A stretch of DNA of 52,393 nucleotides, taken from contig NZ_QJKC01000021.1 in the NCBI RefSeq assembly GCF_003202035.1, positions 1 through 52,393 of the forward strand. The letters run 5' to 3'. The position numbers and the translations under genes were made by a program. Below are positions 51,511 to 52,393 of this stretch, piece after piece (position 1 is the stretch's first letter; every line of letters starts with the position of its first letter). The notes beneath the pieces were generated by a model. That model was not told where the DNA came from. It searched no databases and saw only the letters and a program-made list of their open reading frames with translations. Source of the stretch: Aquitalea magnusonii. GTDB lineage: Bacteria > Pseudomonadota > Gammaproteobacteria > Burkholderiales > Chromobacteriaceae.

Positions 51511-51538
51511 AAAAGCGACGCAGCACATGCTGCGTCGC
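51511..51538 (-). terminator. Intrinsic terminator after cydX
   Basis: An 11-bp stem GCGACGCAGCA / TGCTGCGTCGC with a 2-nt apex is followed on the minus strand by TTTT, just after the cydX stop at 51561. Confidence 0.8.
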
Positions 51539-51560
51539 CCTGTACAACACTTACTGTGAA

Positions 51561-51656
51561 TCAATCATCGTGATGCAGGTTTTCCTCGATCACCGCATTG
51601 ATCACCCCCATGGCCACGGCCAAGGGCAGCCCCAACATCCAGGCGAAATACCACAT
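51561..51656 (-). CDS. cydX: Cytochrome bd oxidase small subunit CydX
   Basis: 31 residues, the usual size of CydX. It begins MWYFAWMLGLPLAV, a single membrane helix with the conserved W and the downstream NAVIEENLHH. It stabilises the haems of cytochrome bd oxidase. AAGGA precedes the ATG, 17 nt after the cydB stop. Confidence 0.9.
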   Translation of the reverse strand: MWYFAWMLGLPLAVAMGVINAVIEENLHHDD

Positions 51657-51673
51657 GATTTTGTCCTTTCGCT

Positions 51674-52393
51674 TCAGTAAACACTCTTGCTGTTGGCACG
51701 GATGTGCTGCTCGGTCACCTTGCCGCGCATCACGCGGTAGCACCAGGTGGTGTAGCTCAGCACGATGGGCGTGAAAATCAGCGCGGCCCAGAACATGGTG
51801 TTCAGCGTCATCTGGCTGGAGGTGGCATCCCAGGCGGTCAGGCTGGAACGCGGGTCCGAGCTGGACGGCAGCAGGAAGGGGAACAGGCTGACACCGGCAG
51901 TACCAATCACCCCGGCCTGTACCAGACTGGAAGCGATAAAGGCCAGCCCAGCCTTGCGCACCGCGGCCAGCGACACGGCAGCCGCAGCACTGACAATACC
52001 CAGCAGCGGCAGCACCATGGTCAGCGGATAGCGCTGGTAGTTGCCCAGCCAGGCCCCGGCGGCACGCACCACGGTTTTGGCCAGCGGATTGGATTGCGCG
52101 GCGGCTTCACCACCCGCGGTAATCACATAGCCATCCAGCTGGCCCACCCACAGCCCACCCAGCACAAACAGCACAATGGTCAGCACGCCAAACAGCATGG
52201 CGGCGCGGCGTGCGCGTTGTGCCATTTTTCCTTCGGTGCGCAGCATCAGGTAGGTGGCCCCTTGCAGCAGGATCATGCTGGCCGATACCAGACCGCATAG
52301 CAGGGCAAACGGGTTGAGCAAGGCCCAGAAGCTGCCTTCGTAGAACACGCGCAGGGTGTCGTCGAAATGGAAAGGCACGCCTTGCAGCAGGTT
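51674..52393 (-). CDS. cydB: Cytochrome bd oxidase subunit II CydB (C-terminal part, cut by window edge)
   Basis: The open frame continues to the window end and gives about 239 residues of a protein normally near 378, so the N-terminal third lies outside. Visible membrane segments include YEGSFWALLNPFALLCGLVS, the SLFPFLLPSSSDPRSSLTAWDATSS loop and the final MFWAALIFTPIVLSYTTWCYRVM helix. CydB partners CydA in the quinol oxidase of the inner membrane. Confidence 0.92.
   Translation of the reverse strand, partial: NLLQGVPFHFDDTLRVFYEGSFWALLNPFALLCGLVSASMILLQGATYLMLRTEGKMAQRARRAAMLFGVLTIVLFVLGGLWVGQLDGYVITAGGEAAAQSNPLAKTVVRAAGAWLGNYQRYPLTMVLPLLGIVSAAAAVSLAAVRKAGLAFIASSLVQAGVIGTAGVSLFPFLLPSSSDPRSSLTAWDATSSQMTLNTMFWAALIFTPIVLSYTTWCYRVMRGKVTEQHIRANSKSVY

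Noticed and set aside
1-52393. CRISPR arrays, tRNA or rRNA genes, riboswitches
   Set aside because: No direct-repeat arrays, cloverleaf-like stretches, rRNA segments or an FMN/SAM riboswitch pattern were recognised on reading through; a covariance-model search was not possible.

Overview
The window reads as a chromosomal segment of a GC-rich beta-proteobacterium, most likely Neisseriales/Chromobacteriaceae (an Aquitalea-, Vogesella- or Chromobacterium-like organism). This is inferred from gene content and style, not from a marker gene. About 40 kb (339 to roughly 40.3 kb) is almost entirely organosulfur scavenging: uptake systems, flavin-dependent C-S cleaving monooxygenases, Fe(II)/2-oxoglutarate dioxygenases, flavin supply and a regulator. 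The last 12 kb holds a porin, small accessory genes, an MbnP/MbnH metal pair with a TonB receptor and FecI/FecR-type regulators, a RegA-like response regulator, and the end of a cytochrome bd operon.

Layout: 1-0.34 kb, tail of a transposase and hairpins. 0.34-2.2 kb, dioxygenase plus a MetQ-like binding protein. 2.4-10.4 kb, one minus-strand operon msuE-sfnG-(degenerate acyl-CoA-synthetase-like gene)-livG-livH-livM-livK-livF, which looks like a sulfone uptake and oxidation unit. 10.7-13.7 kb, ssuD-amidohydrolase-ssuA. 13.9-17.4 kb, a GntR/UTRA regulator and two SfnB-type flavoproteins. 17.7-19.5 kb, LsfA-type peroxiredoxin and a TauD/AtsK-type dioxygenase. 19.8-24.5 kb, a divergent pair of SfnB/DszC-type genes, one followed by ribB and the other by sfnR (sigma-54 activator). 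24.6-31.8 kb, metQ-metN-metI-sfnB-sfnB-monooxygenase-metQ. 32.0-32.9 kb, SsuF-like Mop protein and a nitroreductase. 33.3-40.3 kb, a six-gene operon with the gene set of the Bacillus ytm/yxe S-(2-succino)cysteine salvage pathway (two flavin monooxygenases, M20 deacetylase, GNAT acetylase, fused permease-ATPase, binding protein).

Regulation can be partly read from the DNA. A perfect or near-perfect palindrome TGCTGC-N4-GCAGCA occurs upstream of three GG-N10-GC (sigma-54) promoters and is a strong candidate for the SfnR enhancer site; these promoters serve the sfnG/liv operon, the sfnB pair and the SfnB/DszC-ribB unit. A different box, TTTTyCTTGGTT, stands upstream of six other sulfur units, including the one that encodes SfnR, suggesting a CysB-like first tier that turns on SfnR as a second tier. 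A third palindrome, CTGTCATGACAG, is shared by the ssuD/gntR and tauD upstream regions. Many of the encoded proteins have no cysteine and no methionine except the initiator, as expected for proteins made during sulfur starvation.
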